Positions 38,695 to 52,299 of a stretch of DNA of 64,000 nt are shown one piece after another (positions within the stretch are counted from its first letter, which is position 1; each line of letters begins with the position of its first letter). Below the pieces are notes generated by a model that saw only the letters and a program-made list of their open reading frames with translations, ran no database searches and was not told where the DNA came from. The stretch covers positions 2,418,001 through 2,482,000 of the forward strand of contig OZ017803.1 in the NCBI GenBank assembly GCA_963969395.1. The letters are read 5' to 3'. Both the position numbers and the translations under genes were made by a program. This stretch comes from Pseudoscleropodium purum. Its lineage: Eukaryota; Streptophyta; Bryopsida; Hypnales; Brachytheciaceae.

Positions 38695-38825
38695 GGGTTT
38701 AATTTAATTGAATCAGTGAAGAATTTTGCACGAGTGAGTCAGAAATCGGTTTAAAAAAAGTCCCAATATGACCTACTCAAAACTGCTTCAAAAACGTAAG
38801 GCCCAATTTGATCGTTCAGGAATTA
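38695..38825 (+). repeat. Dispersed repeat, copy C
   Basis: AATCAGTGAAGAATTTTGCA followed by AAGTCCCAATATGACCTACT and GGCCCAATTTGATC matches copies A, B and D. It sits just beyond the exonuclease 1 stop codon, probably in its 3' UTR. Confidence 0.5.
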
Positions 38826-38888
38826 AAATAACATGCACTAGATGCTAGTTTGGAACTTACAACGATTAGGATTCACAGTTAGTTACAA

Positions 38889-41800
38889 CTACCTGAAAGA
38901 GGAAACTTTGTGGGTAGATTTTGAGGGTGCTCTTAGACCACTGGCCCGAGTTCCGTTCTTCGAGGGTGGCCAGCTGATACGAGAGCCAAGCTGTACGCAT
39001 CGAAATGGAGCCGAGCTTGACATGAACTCGTTCATGGATCGTTGAGCTACGCTAACAAACTGACCATTTGACGCTGAGGATAAACTTCTGGTTTTCAATG
39101 GTCTCTCTCCAAGCAGCTCGCTTTGAAAATGCGGGATATGTTTCCCTGCAATTATTATGCAGTCTTCTCATTAGGAGAAGGCAAAAAAACTTGAACGAAA
39201 AACTTGCAAAAACTTGCACAAAGGTTAAGCACGCAAGCACTATATTCCTGAATCACATTACTTGTGATTCAGTACATCAGAACTATTTAAGAAAATATGA
39301 AAATTCTTAGTCTTCGTTGAACTTTCTTGACAGACATTCAAGAAAGGGGTCGAAACTTACTCTTTCCAACAGCAATTGCATCCGATTGTCCTCTGTTTGT
39401 TATATCCTTCAGGATCAACCGTTTCTGAGAGATCATAAAGCAGCAGAATTGAATTATCATACCGACTCCAAATACAAAGACAAGTTCGTCTCTGCGTTTC
39501 AAATGTTAGTATGTGATTCGTCTTCTGGCACTCTCGCATTCTAAAAGCAAGTCCGAACAACCGCCAACACGCATCTCATGAACATTACTTACTTGGTGGG
39601 GCAACTATAAGAAGAGTAGGTTAATCTGAAGTACCTTATCTACATCTGGACGATTAATTACATCATTGTAGCACTCCATGTGATCTGCAAGTTCAACGCC
39701 TTCAGAATTATTCTGAGTATTTGAGCTACTGCTGCAGAGAGAACTTTCATCTGTATTCCTCTTGCGATGGTCCTCTGAAAATATACCAGGACCGGTTGGG
39801 TGCAATTTTGATGGTGCAAGTCGAGAGATATACCCACTCCTTTTTACAGCAAACCCATTCGTCGCATTCATTTGTTGAGCAGCAACGCTTCGCAGTATAG
39901 GAGGAACAAACGGCTTCCTTGCCTTAACTTCTACAGTGGTTGACGTCGTCTGACGATCCATGACGAATTGGGATACATTCTCGTCATTATGTTTCACGTC
40001 TGCACAGAAATGCCACCCAATTCAAATTGAAGTATCACAAACCAGAAACCATCAAACTTCAAATAGCGGGAGAAAGAGATAATCTGTCTACATGCAATAG
40101 ACCATATTATATGTACTGAAACTTATCAAACGGCAACGATGTGGGGAGTTTCACCTGAAAATGTGTGGATCCTTCTATAAAATGGGGGATATTCTTGCGT
40201 GAGACCCTGAAGACACAAGACAATTACTGGTTAGTAATGAATAGACTTAAATGAAGTGTCTTGGCCTCGAAGACCCTAACACTCTGCTTACAAACTTGAC
40301 AAGGATGCTAATTACAGAATGTCCAGGAATTCTAGTAGTTTTGACTAAGAATCCGCAATGGAGATTTCACTGAACCATTTGGGGACCCATTTAGACCCAT
40401 TATTGATTTCATCTACAAGCTTATCACTAAACAAAGATGCAGCCCGTGATTGACATACTTACAGTGATCCTTGGCAACCCTGCATCAAGTTCCTCCGTCA
40501 CGAAGGGAGAAACCTGACTTGGGGGAGTCTCAAATACTGGTGACTGCTCACACGAAGAAGAAATGCTAATTGGACTCGGATATGCTTGACTTGAGATAGT
40601 TGATGAAGATGTCACTTGAGATGCTGTCTCGTCTGAACTCGGATAAGAATGCAATGGTGTATTGTCGGGTGAACCTCTTGGAGCTTTAAACAGCTTCATT
40701 ACTGAAATACCTGGCCCCTCTGATGAGAGTTAAGTATTACGCTTATCTTTTTCATAAAATGAGCACAAGAAACATCCCAAGGGAGTTTGCACCCCTGAGT
40801 CCGTGTCCAGAATTAGGAGATCCAACCTGAGCCTTATCTTTCACAAGTACGCTGCTTCATGCCCAATAGGAAATAAAATGAACTATACCTCTTTATTGCA
40901 TGCAAGGAGCATACACAATAGAGCCCATGAGATTAGAAAAGCCACAAGAGCAGCCTTCAAATCAGATCGATCTACGAAAGGCCTATTGTCAGAACATAGC
41001 TCGTGGATACGGGAGAAGTTCGAAATAATCGCATTCCTCGGACCAGAAAGTTCCACTTGCATGTCAAAGGAACCTGAAAGGAAGTCTGCATTCGGATCAG
41101 CATCTGCAATTCCAGAGCTGCTGACATCCTGAAACATCGACACCATTAACATCAGAACTGGCACTTCTCACGCTAAAACTTTCCAAGAATATTGAAATGC
41201 AATGGATGAGATCATACCTCAAAGGATTTAAAGGTGGTTGGGTCCACTTCACCTTGGGCTATAGCGGTGGCAATTGACTGAGAGAGGAATGTAGGGAAGA
41301 GTCAAGTGCACAACATTTAGATACATCAACTTAAAAAAGACCATAACTAAATGTCACAATTTGCAGCAGTTGAAATTTATCTTTCAAAAACTTATGTAAA
41401 TTTACGTAATCGCTTACAAAACCTAAGTAACTGACATATTTTCACCACCAAAAGGACTACAGGAGGATATGGTCCCAGAAAATCTAGGTCAGGATCAACT
41501 TCGCATGGAACGCCAGTGAGATGCACCATCTCCCGTTTTGCAGGATCGTAAACGAGGTGATGTTGAAATGTTAAAATTGCTCTCTGAAAGCCCTGCTCAT
41601 ACTGTTGATCTATCAGAACTCCGCTGAACTTCAAGTGCTTCATTACCTGCAACCACACCCATGTCCATATAAATTTAGAAAAGCATAAAGAGAAAGGGAG
41701 AATATTGCAATCAATGGAAACCTAATCCCCCCTGAATCGTACTATTGCCTTTTGAACTTGAGTGATTTCCATTGCCTACAGATGTGGAGACGAGATGAGC

Positions 41801-43470
41801 AGACAGCGGTTCTAGACGTACTTAACAAACGAATCCAGAAATTGCTCAGACAAGTCAGTCGAAAATGTCAACATCAACCTTTTGATAAGTCTTAAACCGT
41901 TTGATCAAGGAGTGAGCTTTCTTCACACCCATTCCTGGCAATGAAGGCAAGTAATCGCAACCACTCATTATGCACAATTCAAGAATCATCCGTTTCGAGA
42001 AATTGCTGAAGTCGATATCTTTGTTGGCTGTAATGTCAGAAAACTGAAAGCCCACACCTTGCCCATATTTATCCATCTTAAAAAAAATCTGCCACAAACA
42101 TAGGCGACGTTAGAAAAGCATACCTATTTTTTAAAATAATGTAGATGCTCACGCCTATAACAAACTCACTCCCACTCGGTGACGAATATGGAAACATTAT
42201 CAGATCAAAATTTGACAGGGTTTTACATGAATACATTACGAGTGAATAGACAATACCTGTGGACATGTATATGCAACCAGATCAGAGTCTTCTGTAATGA
42301 CGAGATCCACGTGTCCGTTACGGGCTAAAAACGCCATCTGAGCATCTGCTTCATACGGAGCAACGATATACTCCACGTTCTCCTGCCGTAGTACCTGTTT
42401 AAAAGTGACACGCAAACAACTCTCAACACTTGGTTCGTCCATCATATCTAGGTACAGGGTCGGTACAAAGACAATGTTCAATGTACAAAGACATTCAGCA
42501 ATGTTCGATTCATGAACACAGAAACACTAATTGCGAAAATGCACTAGGCACCTGTATCAGCCTAAACGCTATTTCAGGGGTTATATCCACAGCCTTCTGG
42601 TAGCATTCCTCTGCGGCGGAGTGGTTTCCCAGCCGCTCATGCTCAATGGCACGTTCTAGATTCTCCTTCCTTGATCTATTCCAGTACAAAATAGAAAAAC
42701 TAAATCAAAAGGGACCTCGAGATTCAACATCTGCAATGATACACGAGCATACTAAGTACTTGATACAGAGAGAAATCAATTAGAAGGCAACATACCTGGC
42801 TCGTTTAATTTCCTGGTCAGACTTCATGGGAAGGCTGCCTCCGTCAAACACTAAAAAGGGCTGCACACCGAAGTGCCGCAACATGTTGACTCGATGCATG
42901 CAGTACTCTATGTACCTTCTCAAACGACAACATCAAACATCAAGATTAGATTCTCCACTCCATAGAAAAATCCGCCATACGATGAGATGGCCTTGACAAG
43001 TTCAGCAAACAGATGCTCTAACCTAACAGAATTAACAAATTCCCCATGCCAATCAACTGTTAACCCTTGAAAGACCAAGGATTCACAATTTGAAAGTGAC
43101 CAATTCAATCCAATTGATCACATTGTGAAATTCTAATCCCATTGATCAATTGATTAAACAGAATTACACAAAAGAAAGTTCATGTATGACTTACTCAAAC
43201 CTGCTACACAAAATGACGCCCAATTTGGTCCTTGGTCATTTAGGGTTAAAAAATTCTTGTCAATAGTAAAATTACTTCATATGCGTTAATCGACTGCCCA
43301 AGGACTTACTTGTCATTACGACGCCCTTGACAAATGTCCTTACTACAGCTGAACACGGCCTTATGAAGCCAAGAGTAGGTGTCCACAGCCGCGCGCTTCC
43401 CAGCATAATCCCGTATGTGTCGTGGCTTCATGATGGACTTCAGAGTGGGCAGCAACCCCTGAATCCCCAT
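38889..43470 (-). CDS. EXO1: Exonuclease 1 (FEN1/XPG family)
   Basis: 5'-3' exonuclease/flap nuclease of mismatch repair, end resection and meiotic recombination. Coding exons (minus): 43470-43310, 42915-42796, 42669-42552, 42394-42257, 42088-41879, 41646-41461, 41277-41218, 41128-~41074, 40701-40463, 40206-40155, 39999-39635, 39424-39361, 39145-38889. This gives about 674 residues, near plant EXO1 (~735 from memory). Catalytic acids are in place: D30 (AAVDTYSWLHK), D78 (LVFDGG), E148/D150 (PYEADAQMAF), D169/D171 (ITEDSDL) and D224 (MSGCDYLPSLPGMGVKKAH, leading into the H2TH region). KLFKAPRGSP recalls the KFKAPRxSP block of plant homologues. The C-terminal half is Ser-rich and variable, as is usual. 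The exon ending near 41074 is uncertain: alternative phase-1 donors exist downstream, and a short exon could hide in the following intron. All other junctions keep phase. Confidence 0.92.
43165..43235 (+). repeat. Dispersed repeat, partial copy D, in EXO1 intron 1
   Basis: ATGACTTACTCAAACCTGCT followed by ACGCCCAATTTGGTCC aligns with copies A and C. It lies in the intron after the first coding exon. Confidence 0.45.
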
Positions 43471-43605
43471 CGCTGCTCTTCTCTTGAGCCCCAATTGCGT
43501 AACTCCTCTAAAACTCAACTACATTCTCCATCTCCATTTCAGTTCGTGAGCAGAGTATTGGGTGATTATATCCCTATGTCGTCCTGGCCCCTGCATTGGG
43601 TAACC

Positions 43606-44215
43606 TCACAACTCCTCAATCATAGTTCTTCAATTCTAATTGTCCCGCAACTTGATCGCATTCGCAATCAATCCAATAAGCTGAAACCTACAAAAGAACT
43701 TCAAAATTAGGTTCTTTATTCAAAGACAACCCGAGCAAGTTCACAACTACTCAATCATAGTTATCCAATTTCGATTGTCCCGCGACTTGATCGCATTCGC
43801 AATCCATCCAATAAGCTGAAACCAACACAAGAAGTTCAAAACTAAGTTCTCTTTTCAAAGACGAGCAAACTCACAGAACCTGCAAAGAATATCTCAATAC
43901 TGCAGACCAATTTGCAATATCACAAGGGCCTCTAAACTGATTTTGCATCCCAAGTAATAGAGTTCGCCTACCATCACGCAATTCAAATCTGATCAACCCT
44001 AAAACCAAGACGAGGAAATTCAAAACTAGGTTCTCTGTTCAAAGTCACCCCGAGCAAAGCTCACAGCACCAGTCAAAAAACATCTCAATACTGCCGACCC
44101 AAATCGCAATGTCACAATGGCTTCTAAGCTGATCTTGCACCACAAGTAACACAGTTCACCTCCCACCGCGGCAATTTAAATCTGATCAACCCAAAAAACA
44201 AGGCGAAGAAATTGA
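43606..44215. repeat. Two nested tandem duplications upstream of EXO1
   Basis: 43606-43735 is repeated at 43741-43870 (CTTGATCGCATTCGCAAT at 43651 and 43786, offset 135). 43829-44024 is repeated at about 44020-44215 (ATCTCAATACTGC at 43891 and 44082, offset 191). Located 140-750 bp upstream of the EXO1 ATG, in the probable 5' leader or promoter. Confidence 0.85.
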
Positions 44216-44599
44216 AACCCAGGATTGACCAGTACAAACGCTGTGATCACGAAGACTGAATGCAATACCAAGCTCAAGCTATAGCTACCTTGGAATGCAG
44301 GAGCAACCACTCTGCAAGGGAAAGGACGGTGCTCGGATATTGGATCTACTACACCAATTTGAATACTGAGAAATCAGGGAAGGTTAGACAACCCCTAGAC
44401 ATGGCAATGGAGCTGGCAAGCATGTGGTCGTCCAGAGGGGATTGAAATTGCGGACGAGGCGAGGCGATTCAAACTGAATTTGAAATGAGGAAGCGCAGCA
44501 TTCAAGACCTTGGAAGGCGGGAAGAAGGAGCCGTAGATGGTACTGTTTCGTTTGGGAACGTTTGGATGAATGTGGATGAGGTTTAGGGAAAAAAATCAT

Positions 44600-47500
44600 T
44601 TTTGTATTATTCATTAGAGGAGATTTGAGGCCTCCAGAAGATTGTTTTAGCTTTGATATCTATCCTCACTCTCTTTAGAAATTTTTAGAGTTCCCACTTA
44701 TTGGATTCTTCTTGGAAAGCTTAGAAATGCATCTTGAGAGCATTGATGATTGGTGGGCTCATGGCCTAGGGTTGTCACGATGTTCTCCAAAAGCCAATTA
44801 ATAAAACTTTGGTATTTTAAATATTATTCATTTTAAAGTAGCTTTACATTTCAAAAATTGAGATTAACTTAGCAACTTTAAAGCATAGTTGTAGAAGCCT
44901 CTTATTGAGATTGAGTTGAGAAGAGAAGATAAACTCTTTATACAAGTGGGGTAGTACTTGGTAAAACAATCCATGTGAGATATATAAATTAGGATGATTA
45001 GAATCCCAACCTCTTATATTTAACTCAAAAGCAAAAATTATGTTCAAAGTGGAATTCCATATTTCATTTAGGCATAGTAGAATAATTTTCTTCAAAAAAA
45101 AATTTTACTTAAAAAAGTTGGGAAATCAATTCAAGTTTCATCTCCAAAAATTTGTTTCAAATTTTGAGCCTCTAATCAAAAGTTTTGGACAATGTCACGA
45201 CCACATTAGATCAATCAACAACAAAGGTGGACTTATGAGAGTGTTATGGAAACTCAAAGTCTTCTAGAGACCTTAGAATTCCTCTAATGAACATTTGAAA
45301 ATCTTGGTCTTCTAAAATTTTCTTTTTTTTAAAAGACAAATAATTACTATTAATTTTCAAAAGTGGAACTCCCTAGGCCAATGAAACCATCACATAGCTT
45401 GGTATTAATACCAAAATTTAAAGAATCAATAGTCTACCAATTACAATTAAGTATGGGGATGTTTTAATGTGACTTTGGGAAATACTTTCAATAGAAGTCT
45501 ACATGTCATGAACATTTGGATGTTTTCACTTCAATTGTGGCATGACTAATGCTTCCCTATGATGTAGAGAATTTTATGAGAGATTTGGCAAATTTATGTT
45601 TTTCTTAATCTTATAATGCCACAACTACAATAGATGGTTTTCAAGGAAAATTTTGAATTTTCATCTTCTCTTTCATATGTGGGGTTCATGTAAAATCATT
45701 AGAAGATTTTTGGGACCTCTGGATGCCTACGAGTTATCATAGCCTACGAACATAGGAAACAAGTTCGGTGCAACGGTCTGACATGGCTAAGACCTTGCCA
45801 CATCATTGACCAAATTTTTTTTTTTTTAATTTTGCATTTGGAGACTAAATTTTTTTTTTTTTTTAAATTTTTTTTTAATATGAAAAAAAGAATTCTAACA
45901 ATGGGCCATTTCCCTTGCTGTGGGGGAACAAGCTCGAAACAAGCTTCTGGACCCCCCAAAACTCTTCTAATGATTTAAATAACAAGGTCTAGAATAAGTC
46001 ACGTAAATGCATTTTTTATTTTCTAGACACACAACTATTGAAGGACAACTTTGGAGCAACAATACTAGTATGTGAGTATGAAAATGCAAGCATATGCACC
46101 TTGAGCGTATGTATAAAGGCCACTTTACGCTATAGTGGACAAATGCATTAGTTAAGAATTGTAGGGAAATGGGGCAATATGATTAGAAGAAATTTTGTTC
46201 TTCACCAAAATTGGATTTACATTACAACCCAAACTTGTCAAGTAGAGAGCTTTAAGTATGGAGAAAAAAAATTACATAATAACCTATGTGGCAATACTTT
46301 TTGTATGGAGAATTCCCTAGAGGTCAAGTTTTTTGGATGGCCTCAACCCCCAATTAAAAAACTTGAACTCTAAACAACTCCACCTTCATTTATTGTCTTC
46401 TAATCATGGCATATCTCATCTATGTGATCCTTTATTTCAAATAGCATTAGCTAATTCTTTGTCTATTCTCTATTAATATAAAGCCAAAACTCTCCTCTTG
46501 GTAAAGTTGTCCAATAGACTTCAATTTGTGAAGTTGTGTAGAAGACTTCTCTTGGTGAAGACTTCTTATGGCATTATTTTATTGTCTTTTCATCTTCTTC
46601 AACATCCCCCTCATTGCTTGAAATAATTGTATCTTGATTAAATTTTTTTGACTAATTGGTGCACTTATCTACTACAATATAAAGTGACCTGGGAAAATGG
46701 TCCTAAGTAAATATCCTACAAGCATTGAAGGGGCATATATCAATTAAAGTCATCTATAATATAGGTATTTATAAAATAATTATACTATAATCATGGACGG
46801 TTTCTATAGTATAGATACCTATAATATGCATATAGTCTTCTAGGCTCATGACATGGACTCATGATTCTCGACTTACATTTATAGCACCCTTTGATTTGAA
46901 AGATGTGTATACAAGCATGAATTTTTTGGTGAGGATACAAACAAACATTATAACATTGAATACATACCTTACCATATTTAAATCTTATTTATTTAGAATT
47001 AAAAGTCTTCAAAATTAATACATTATACACTAATGAACATAAATTCATGAATATAGGTATCAACATTAAGAAAATACATCAAAGTAATAATTGAAACTTA
47101 CTCTAGGAATTGGGAATTTGATCATATTACTATAACAACCCTACTCATTGTAGTAAAAGTTACAAAATTATGCAACTTAGTTTCAAAGATCATTGTTTGT
47201 TATTCCCTGTGTCCCAAAATGATACTGAAGTTGACAAATTGCTTTAGATTAAAGTTGGAAACAAAGTTATTTCAACTAGTTAAGAGTTGTAAGTAAAATT
47301 TGGTGCACTCCTACTATCTTGAGTTTCTTAGTTTCAAAGTCTTTTTCAAAGTATAGTTTTAGAATATTGAAAGGTGAAATTTTTTTCTAGGCACTTTCAA
47401 GAAGCATCAATGGACACTTAATTGTTGAGTGTGAGGTCATTTTGTTAGTAGTTAGTATGGGCCTAGGACCATGTGTAAACCTCTGTCCTACCTCCTAGAA

Positions 47501-48375
47501 AGTCCCAAAGCTACAAAGCTTCATCTCCTTCAATCAAACAACACTCAACTAGATGCAAAAATTAAAAACAAACAATGTTGATTGATCTCTTCAATCATTT
47601 CATTTCTTTTGATAATTCCATAGAATATAGGGAGAAAATATTGTCTAAAGTTGCTTTGCCAATCCCAAACAACAAACAGCAATCCAAAGCTGAATCTAAC
47701 CAATTCACAATGTCACAAACTGCAACCAAAAGATCAAAATTCATTTTAGGACTAAGGAACTACTATTTGGGGAGGCACGTAAGATTGAAATACCCAATCA
47801 TGTTACCCTCTCTAATTATGTCATATTTTTAGGCATTGTTACTGAAATATTTCATGCATTCCAATTGTTGGCGTGAAGTCAGAATGAAAAGAGAAATTAG
47901 CTTGCCTTAGTTATGATTATTTGTGATTATTAATGATTATTTGTGATCTAAAAAGAATCAAAACTTGACACTTCCCAGCAACTTTTGACACTTTTCCCAG
48001 TCCAAAGGACGCATTGTAATCCATCAAAATATTGCTCTCGGATCCTTTATACTATTTGCCCAATAGAAAGACAAAGAAGTTTTAGAGATTGACAACTAAT
48101 TGTGTGAATAATTTCAAGACATAATACGAAAAGAAATCATCAAATTTGAGAAAATCGTATATGTGAAAACGATTTGCCAACAAACCACGATTGCTTGTAA
48201 CTCCAAATCCAGACACTCATTCAAATCAGTGTAGATACAAGCACCACCATTAGAACATTGCAAGGAATATTCAAAATGCACAAGTTGAACTGCAATAATC
48301 TCAGGAACAAATCCCAGATAATGTCATGCTAAAACGAACGATACAACTGGAGAACATCGCCCAGTAGCTTACACC
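44600..48375. other. AT-rich intergenic DNA
   Basis: No supported gene. Holds T-rich tracts (45815-45880), a segment at 45040-45190 that resembles 61285-61410 inside the CACTA element, and a segment near 47205 that starts like a short CTCC-type repeat (TATTCCCTGTGTCCCAAAAT). Confidence 0.55.
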
Positions 48376-51300
48376 CTAATCATACCAAGACTTCTTGGGC
48401 TTCTCAGACTCTTCCTCGTCATTGTAACTGGGCTTGGAAGCCCTGCCATGACCTGCAGAATCAAGCACAAGTACAGTCCATTAGAAACAGAATTACAAGA
48501 GTTTCGCCAGATGCATGACACTCCAATCTGGTGACATCAAGTAATTTTAACTTGCATTAGAACTTGTTAACATAGAATACTTGATTCGCAGCTTCAGGAA
48601 GCAGCAGTCACCTGCTAAAATGTTCTTAGAAAAGCAAGGGACTGGTATAGAAGACCCACTGGGCTGATCTGAGGTTTTATAGGATATGGAAGGCACCAGA
48701 ATCTTAATCAAACTACAGAGAATCACATTGAATTTAATAAAATTTAAGGTCAATGAGGCAAATCCCTACGAGACTCCTGTTCAATAAAATAAAAAAGTAG
48801 TAGATTCTAAGCAAAACAGCGTGCAAAGCCTAGTCCAGCTGCTCCGGCCTCACACTCCAGGTCTTGTACAGTACAAACTAGTCAAAATTTGTAACCACCA
48901 AGCGCTCCAAAACGCATTTAAACTTTGCTGAGTTCGGATACTTTTGGAAGATGTATTCACAAGTGCTATGTTGGGTGCAGTACAAGGATATCTTCAATCT
49001 AAACAACAAAAACATTTTGAGATATACTAGAAAAGGGTAAGGTATCTTGAATCTTGAAGAGGTCAGGACTTAAGATAACTTTATACTACACCCAACACAT
49101 CATTGGTACTCACTTACTAATAACTAGAAAGAGAGAAAACATAGATGTCATAGGAGGGACAAAGGAAGATTAGACAAAAAGAGAAAAGGACTAAGAGGGA
49201 AAAGCAGCAGGCACCTTCTGATCCATAAGGACCCTCCTCAGCCCTTTGAGGCCGATTCCCATATGGTCCTGGAGCGTCTTCTTCATCGTATTGTGATTTC
49301 TGGGGCTTGCGTGAGTAGCCACCTCCATACTCTGGATACACAAGTGTTGTCGTCGTGAGTATAAATTAAATCATATACGTCAAGCTATAGTGATTTTTAC
49401 TATTAGTGTCACCTGCGAAACCAGGGTCACTAAAAACCTTTGGTGGAATTCAGTAATTTTTCAGCTTGCACAAATTAAAGCTAGTGTGAATTTGGTAAAC
49501 TACTGTCAAACGCAATTAATCAGTGTACTCCAAAGGGGGATTATGAACACAACCCCTTCGGGCCATTTAAGCACAACACTAGAATTGACGATATCTAAAG
49601 CCATCGAACCATTATATTATTCTAAACACAGATATCCTTCGGACTTGAGTATATGACACACATCAGCGAAACTGAAACTACATTCTTTCCTTTTAAAATT
49701 TACAGGAAATACAAGAAGGTACAAAAAATGTTTTTAAAAGTTCCAATGCTTGTGATTTCCATTGTCTACAAGTAGAATAACCTCTCATTGTAGTTATAAC
49801 TCTAAACGGAAGCTGGAAGGGAACGAACTCAAAGAGGAGCTGCAGCATCCATACCCTCGTCTTCAGTTTGGCTCTTGTGAGGGCGGCGTGGCCCATCATA
49901 CTCTTCCTCGTTCTCATACTGTGAGGGTCGTGGCTTCTGGGGACGATCACCGTATTCAGACTCCTCGTATTCTTGCCTGGAAGGACGAGGCTTCTGAGGA
50001 CGATCACCGTATTCAGACTCCTCGGATTCATATCTGGAAGGACGAGGCTTCTGAGGACGATCCCCAAACTCAAAGGCCTCCGAAGGGGGAGGTTTGTGAA
50101 GCTGTTCCCCGTACTCAGACTCCTCCGATTCATACTTGGAAGGGCGAGGCTTGGAAGGGCGAGACTCAGGTTCTTCGGAGTCGTACTTGGAAGGGTGTGG
50201 CTTGGAAGGGTAAGAGTCTTCGTCGTCTTCACTTGGTCGACCGTGACCTACAGTGCAATTGCAATTGGAAGTTAGACCTCAATAGAGAAGTATATAGTTT
50301 CGTTCCAGCTCTCAAGAAACTTAGGAAACAACAAGCATATCCCAATCGAACACACGTAGACACATATAAAGTTGGTATAGTAGATACCAAAAGGAGATGG
50401 CTAAAATTGTGCAATTGAGATTCCAAACTAAGGTAGAGGATACTAACACCATTAGGAACCGGATCTCGTCTCCTAATGACAGACACATGTTACCAACAGA
50501 AACTCATCTCTTCCAATACACCAGGTTGAGCTTCAATTAGAACACGGGTGTAATCATACATTCGCTAAATGGCTACGGCTACTCATCTTTGAAGGGAAAT
50601 GTGGTTGTCTACTGTTCCTTCAAGAGTGGTCTACATGACCTCTCAGTGTATAAAGATTGCATAAGAAAGAATCCCATTAGATTCATTAGATCTGGAGAGA
50701 GATTGGATCTTGCCGTACCCAAAGTGAGCTTTCCAGTGAGCTCTATTGAGAGAAAGCAAGGTCCCACATTAATCGGTCAAAATACTTAATAGAAATGGAA
50801 AGAGTACCTCTACTACCTTGAATTCAAATCCAGAAACTTACCACTGGGAGGTTTCACAGCCCCGTGGGCACCAGCTGGAACCTCATGCTTCTTTCCATAG
50901 CCGTCCAAGTAAGTGCTCGCTTGCTGTGCGTATTTTCCGTAAGGGCTCTTCTCTCCTCCGTACATTGACAATCCTCCTAGCAAGTCAGATGCCGCTCCTG
51001 TATTCAAAGATAGTCATTAATTAGCAGTCGTTCAAATACTTCCCACGACATAGCCTTCAGCACTATACAGAGAGCATCAAAAGAATAGTTTAATGCTTCA
51101 ACATTTGCTAGGTACAAATTGTAATATCGAATTTTAGGTGATCTGAAATGGATGTGACATCGCCATTTAGTTCAAATTGTCATCGTGCCTGCCAGCTTGC
51201 CCTGATCTACTTTCCCTCCAGATGCAGCTTCGTACAGGATCTGCAAGACACAGAGCACATACCAGTATAATGAAGGACTCAATACATAAAATGAGCACAT

Positions 51301-52260
51301 TCGGATAGACAAAAATAAACACTTCTCTCTTCAAGTATACAACACTCCATAAATATAGCCCTTCAACTTCATACGGTTAACATCAAATGATCGTAGCTCA
51401 TAGACAATACAATTTCCGACACATACTGTCTGAAACTGCCATATAAAAGAAGAGTGGTCGCAATTTATTGGGTCACAGGCTCCACGAAAGTTAAATTACG
51501 ATTTCGTATAAACAACAGACATTCTGATAGAGTGCAAACTGAGCGGAATTAACGTCTGTACTAATTTTTTCACAACTCCTACTGATGTTAGAGAGCAGGG
51601 AAGAATACAAAGGTAGAAGAACCCAATCCAACCTACCTTAAAATCTTAGGCAACAAGTAAATCCTGATTTATGAGAATAAACACCACTTAACCACTTCAT
51701 CTGGTGTCGGTTTTAGGTTATCTACCGGTTAAACTTAGACCCTCAAATCTTTTCCATAAGGTATCTAAATAGCGAATGCATAAGTCCATTGAAATCCTCT
51801 TTCATTCGCTAATAAGAATCTACACTAGTTTGATGGATTGGAACCAAAACCACGAGACCTGACACAACAGCTTCAACATTGAAAAGAAAGAAAGCACTCT
51901 AATTCTTCAAAATGCATACAATGAGGAAAACCCAACCTTTGCATCGCCAAAAAGTTCCCCAGTGGACGGCTTCTTCTTATGTTCAGCACTCGACTGGCTC
52001 TGGCTCCCATGGGGCCGTTCCTGCTGCTGCTCATAGTCTTGCTCCTCCTCATCACGCCTGGGCTTGTGGCTCTGGCTGCCATGAGGCCGCTCCTGCTCAT
52101 AGTCTTGGTCCTCCTCGTCACGCCTGGGCTTGGGCTTATCGCCACCCATGAAGCCACCCAACATGTCACCATAACCTCCTCCTGATCCCCCACCCCCGCC
52201 GGGGCTCTTCCCTCCCTGCACTTGCTCCGCAATCTTCGCCGCATTCTTCAGGAAATCCAT
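48376..52260 (-). CDS. Nodulin-related protein with long acidic/proline-rich repetitive tail
   Basis: Six exons (minus): 52260-51937, 51240-51189, 50997-50842, 50247-49855, 49331-49215, 48452-48376. All are in phase, 372 residues. The N-terminus (MDFLKNAAKIAEQVQ), STGELFGDAK, LYEAASGGKVDQGKLAG and ASDLLGGLSMYGGEKSPYGK / AQQASTYLDGYGKKH match the plant nodulin-related protein (NRP1-like) domain, linked to heat and ABA responses in Arabidopsis (family knowledge). After this the protein adds about 200 residues of hydrophilic Pro/Glu/Tyr repeats (YGDRPQKPRPS units of 19 residues). Exon 1 also has a duplicated KPRRDEExQDYEQ block. There are no membrane spans. The intron after exon 2 uses a GC donor (GCACGA). 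With it the frame joins exactly where the family requires KLAGAASDLLG. The tail function is unknown. It looks disordered. Confidence 0.88.
49900..50110 (-). repeat. 57-bp coding tandem repeats in the nodulin-related tail
   Basis: CGATCACCGTATTCAGACTC occurs at 49943 and 50000, with a diverged third copy at about 50057 (period 57 bp, 19 codons). It encodes YGDRPQKPRPS-type units inside exon 4. Confidence 0.85.
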
Positions 52261-52299
52261 ATTGATAGGTACCTACAACCAGATCAAACACTTAATTAA

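Noticed and set aside
49693..50418. Two long open frames in other frames over the nodulin-related exon 4
   Set aside because: The 57-bp coding repeats keep several frames open. Only the minus-strand frame joins in phase to flanking exons.
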